From Owenia fusiformis (taxonomy: Eukaryota; Annelida; Polychaeta; Sabellida; Oweniidae): a stretch of DNA of 64,000 nt. A model generated the notes under the pieces. That model was not told where the DNA came from and searched no databases. It was given only the letters and a program-made list of their open reading frames with translations. The stretch spans positions 27,798,425 through 27,862,424 of the forward strand of contig CAIIXF020000010.1 in assembly GCA_903813345.2 (NCBI GenBank). The letters run 5' to 3'. Positions 60,519 through 64,000 of the stretch are shown one piece after another (positions within the stretch are counted from its first letter, which is position 1; each line of letters opens with the position of its first letter). Made by a program: the position numbers and the translations under genes.

Positions 60519-60852
60519 GTACACCTGAAAAGTTGAAGGTACCAAAAAATGAGCAAAAAAGGTCGCTGTCAACAGATTCTATTTTTCAGACTCTATGACG
60601 TCACAATATGGGACGCTTACTAAAATTCATCCTTTGAAATAAAACTTCCATCTACCTTTATCAAGACGAAAAATAAGTATAATAGTCATATATTGTTTGA
60701 GTTATGAGCGTTTAAAGACGAAAAATAATTCAAAATGTAACGTGTCAACATCGGATATTTGCCAGATGTTTTGGTAAAAAACTCTTTTTTAAAAACGAAC
60801 GCGCAAAAAATGTGAACGGAGTGTAGTTGATCTAAAATCTTCATCGAAACAT
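60519..60852 (+). repeat. 518-bp tandem repeat, unit 1, right part (X1)
   Basis: Starts GTACACCTGAAAAGTTGAAG and matches 61037-61369 almost perfectly. It contains a consensus CRE palindrome TGACGTCA (60596-60603) and a TIR-like motif. Confidence 0.9.
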
Positions 60853-61369
60853 CGAATGGCGTAAATTAGCCCTATTTTAATGAATTTTGAAAACCTTTCG
60901 TCCTCCACTTATCCATATACAACAGAAAACACATACTTTTGTGAACAAAATCAACTATTTATTAATAAACTAGAGTTTAGGAGCAAAATAATCATGTATG
61001 ATTTATTAAAAATTGATCTCGTATTTTTTGTTTAATGTACACCTGAAAAGTTGAAGGTACCAAAAAATGAGCAAAAAAGGTCGCTGTCAACAGATTCTAT
61101 TTTTCAGACTCTATGACGTCACAATATGGGACGCTTACTAAAATTCATCCTTTGAAATAAAACTTCCATCTACCTTTATCAAGACGAAAAATAAGTATAA
61201 TAAACATATATTGTTTGAGTTATGAGCGTTTAAAGACGAAAAATAATTCAAAATGTAACGTGTCAACATCGGATATTTGCCAGATGTTTTGGTAAAAAAC
61301 TCTTTTTTAAAAACGAACGCGCAAAAAATGTGAACGGAGTGTAGTTGATCTAAAATCTTCATCGAAACA
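60853..61369 (+). repeat. 518-bp tandem repeat, unit 2 (A2 + X2)
   Basis: An uninterrupted unit in which A (60853-61036) runs straight into X (61037-61369) across the GTAC where unit 1 is split. It is the empty-site reference for the LTR insertion. Confidence 0.92.
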
Positions 61370-61484
61370 GCTTTAAAATGATATATAACTTTAATTAGAA
61401 TATTATCTTATAATCCGTGGAATCAAAGTTACATTCCCGCGATACCCTTAAAAAACAAATGCGCCACCTTTTTGCGACACGTCA

Positions 61485-61903
61485 GTATGATTGAAAATAT
61501 GTTGCTTGTGTAGATGTAACTTAGTACATGGGCAACGTACCACTCCAAGATGATCACATGATCGGAACTGTGTTGCTTATGTAGATGTAACTAAGCACAT
61601 AGGTAACTTCCCACTCAAGATAATCACATGACAGAAACCGCGCGTTTCTTTTTTAGATGTAACTTAGTACATTGGAAACGTCCCAATCAAGATGATCACA
61701 TGATCGGAACTGTGTTGCTTGTGTGGATGTAACTAAGTACATAGGTAACTTCCAACTCAAGATAATCACATGACTGAAACCGCGTTTCTTTTTTTAGATG
61801 TAACTAAGTACATTGACAACGTCCCACTCAAGATGATCACATGATTGAAACTGTGTTGCTTGTGTAGATGTAACTAAGAACATACTCAACGTCCCACTAA
61901 TCA
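61485..61903. repeat. Minisatellite, unit about 70-73 bp, right array
   Basis: Copies of ATGTTGCTTGTGTAGATGTA, then ACTTAGTACATGGGCAACGT, then CCCACTCAAGATGATCACAT continue the array at 53213-53712. Two units carry an ACCGCGTTTCTTTTTTTAGA variant, showing a two-unit duplication. Confidence 0.8.
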
Positions 61904-64000
61904 CATCCATGTCATTTTCCCTCTTTATATATCATTTGTAAGATTATTTTCGCGAGATATGCAGTGACCAACTGCACTTCCAACGAAAAAACAATTACTC
62001 GAAGTCTAGAAGTCTAGGCCAGATGGATTGAGGTTTGCGAAGTATCTATTTTGAATGGTAACCAAATGTAACCACAACTTATAAAGAGTGAATTGTACAT
62101 GTTATAATTAAAGAAATAGAAAATGATATACCTAAGGGAATAGCATTTAAACCTAGAATTGGGAAATCTGATAAGTTACATCTGGCATCATTAGACAAAG
62201 CAATGTAAAGACTATTTAAACTAGAAAAAGTTTTGAAAATGAGATTTTTGTTTTTCTTTATATTTATTTTCATTGCCTGCAATTTAGTAAGGATTGGACG
62301 TTTGACTGGTCAGATGACTCATTTGAAGAAAATTGTTTGTTACAAACGTTGTTGAACTTGGTTCTGTTATCAGTTTAGTGTCATCAAATGTTTCCACCCA
62401 GTGATATTAATTTAATCTCAATATATCAAAACATTAAATGCGTGTATGTAGTCATCATTAACCTTAAAGATTATAAATGGTTATTCGATAAGCATGCAAT
62501 GGAGTTCGTTCTTGATGACGTTTTTGTGGTCGATTCCCGTCATATCAATAATTCCCGCCCTCACAACCCCCAATTACTATGATTACTAAACAGTCAACTT
62601 GGATGTTTTTCTAAAACGTTTGATAAGTAAAATGTGATTTTATTATATCAAAACGTTGATTTATCCATGCAAGCAATCGCAATATTTCTACAAAGAGAAT
62701 CGAGATACACTATTAGTAAATTAACTTTATCAGGGAGACACATAGATTTAACAAAGAAAAATATTTGTTGGTTTTCTTTTTTTTGATAAATATTTAATCA
62801 GACACGCTAAGGTTGTTAGGATATGGAATCGCCATTACAGGAAAAGCGAAATGAATAAATGAAGTCAATGTAACTATAAAAATCCGAATATAATCGAACT
62901 GTGGCTATATAGATGACGGAAAGAGAAAATAACTGGTATTCATTCCCCACATCCAATACAACACACGCATTAATGAGTCTTCCTAATATATGAATAATTG
63001 ATTGCAATAGTGTTTAAATAAGTTACAATTTACGTTTTGAGTGCAACACTAATAACTCAAATAATCCATCAAACTATAATGCAGGAGTCATTAGGGTTCC
63101 GCTGTTTTCCGTTGTGTAATATGTAAACTAACAAACATAACCTTACCAATGGTTTAATAATTCAATCATAAACGTACTCTAAGTAAACACGATGACACTT
63201 GCATCTAGTCACGTCCTCGTTTCTAAGATTACGTCCATTTATGTTGTGAAACTGATAAAATTAGAACACCAATTTTATCAACGTCGATTTATATTACGCC
63301 ATCGGGTTATTGAGTAGTAATAGCAATAGTAGTAAGATACCGAGAGGCTAGCATTTGAGTTAGATCACCTTAAGATTTTGAAATTACAGTTTTTGGTACT
63401 GGTAACATTTTTATGACTTAGTCATGAATGGAGTTTTATTTTAGTATACAGAATTATAGTGTGAGATATAAATTTAATTCAGCGTAAGCTTAACGTAAGT
63501 CCTATTTTCCCAGAGTAAAATTACAAAACGTATACCTTTCCGCCATCTTGGAAAGTTTTGTAGCAAATGTCGTCCGTGTTACAGTCACCTCGCTTTGCTT
63601 ATTAAATTATCTATTTTTCTCCAAAATAAGCAAAGAGAGACCCAAGGGCAAGGCCGTGACTTTCAATGAATATAACAAAGTGTCTGGCTTGGTAGACAAT
63701 TGACATTATTAAAACTGACTCGCAATTCCTTGCAGTTAATTCTTTTCCTTTTATTGTTTACAATTTGAATGGAAATTGATTACCTTTTATAAAACGCATC
63801 ACTGGTGATATTGCAATAAATTATACATTAACCTAGGTATCTACGCTATTGTAATTGACTAGATACAAGTAGAAATGATCTTGATTTTCTTCATTATATA
63901 CCCAAAAAGTCAGAGTGATATCATATTCGAAATATGCATACAAAAATCTACAAATGTGTTTTTTAAAATATGTTTCAACTTTTAAATTTTAATAATTTTT
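61904..64000. other. Unannotated AT-rich intergenic DNA, 2.1 kb
   Basis: Short frames only (67 codons or fewer), with no recognisable domain, RNA gene or repeat to the right edge of the window. Confidence 0.45.

Larger units (their letters stand above)
53740..61484. mobile_element. TIR element (TGACGTSTCGCAAAAAGGT) hosting the LTR insertion
   Basis: TGACGTCTCGCAAAAAGGTC at 53740 is inverted at the right end (TGACGTGTCGCAAAAAGGTG read inward, ending 61484), about 25 bp with two mismatches. Without the LTR insertion the element would be about 1.4 kb. Its body is a 518-bp tandem duplication. Inside each unit is a TIR-like motif GAGCAAAAAAGGTCGC (60551-60566; 61069-61084). Both outer flanks are the same minisatellite. 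No target-site duplication or transposase was recognised. Confidence 0.7.

Overview
This window looks like a gene desert from an animal nuclear genome. It is AT-rich, has an intron-containing nuclear-type tRNA-Leu(CAA) gene, no operons or bacterial signals, and dense transposon and satellite DNA. A marine invertebrate (for example a spiralian) is plausible, but the sequence does not fix the species. I found no host protein-coding gene. Open frames are short and scattered on both strands; the longest is 173 codons and lies inside a transposable element.

Layout. 1-3.9 kb: mostly unannotatable, with one TIR element (535-1067) holding a smaller internal hairpin. 3.9-4.7 kb: the tRNA-Leu gene, then a long imperfect foldback repeat. 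4.7-12.9 kb: little except a small MITE (7654-7808) set inside a cluster of GTAC-rich palindromes. 12.9-31.2 kb: a zone built from a few DNA-transposon families. A PIF/Harbinger-like non-autonomous family (TIR CCCTATCACACCAAACTAGT) occurs at 15869-17504, 21929-22725 and 25570-28179. A second family with CACTGGTGAT ends occurs as single copies (12940-13214, 30867-31186) and as a 537-bp foldback (16860-17396) inserted in the first family. The 25.6-28.2 kb copy is split by another TIR element of 1863 bp with a GATA target-site duplication, which carries the 173-codon frame.

33-43 kb: tandem repeats with units of about 26, 60 and 64 bp, a tRNA-Lys-like SINE head, a Tc1/mariner-like transposase remnant, and a 632-bp TIR element with a TTAGT duplication packed with one palindromic motif. 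44-48.7 kb: a short dispersed repeat, a TIR element rich in TTCGGTAAAT/CGAATA motifs, and a diverged relative of the CACTGGTGAT family.

52-62 kb: the most informative region. A minus-strand LTR retrotransposon (54208-60518) has two 403-bp LTRs that read as identical, a GTAC target-site duplication, a PBS matching the 3' end of a tRNA-Leu over 19 nt, and a purine-rich tract at the other end. Its 5.5-kb interior has no recognisable gag or pol, so it looks like a young non-autonomous (LARD-type) element. It landed inside a 518-bp tandem repeat that is itself part of a TIR element (53740-61484), and that element interrupts a roughly 70-76-bp minisatellite. The order of nesting can therefore be read directly: minisatellite, then TIR element, then LTR element.
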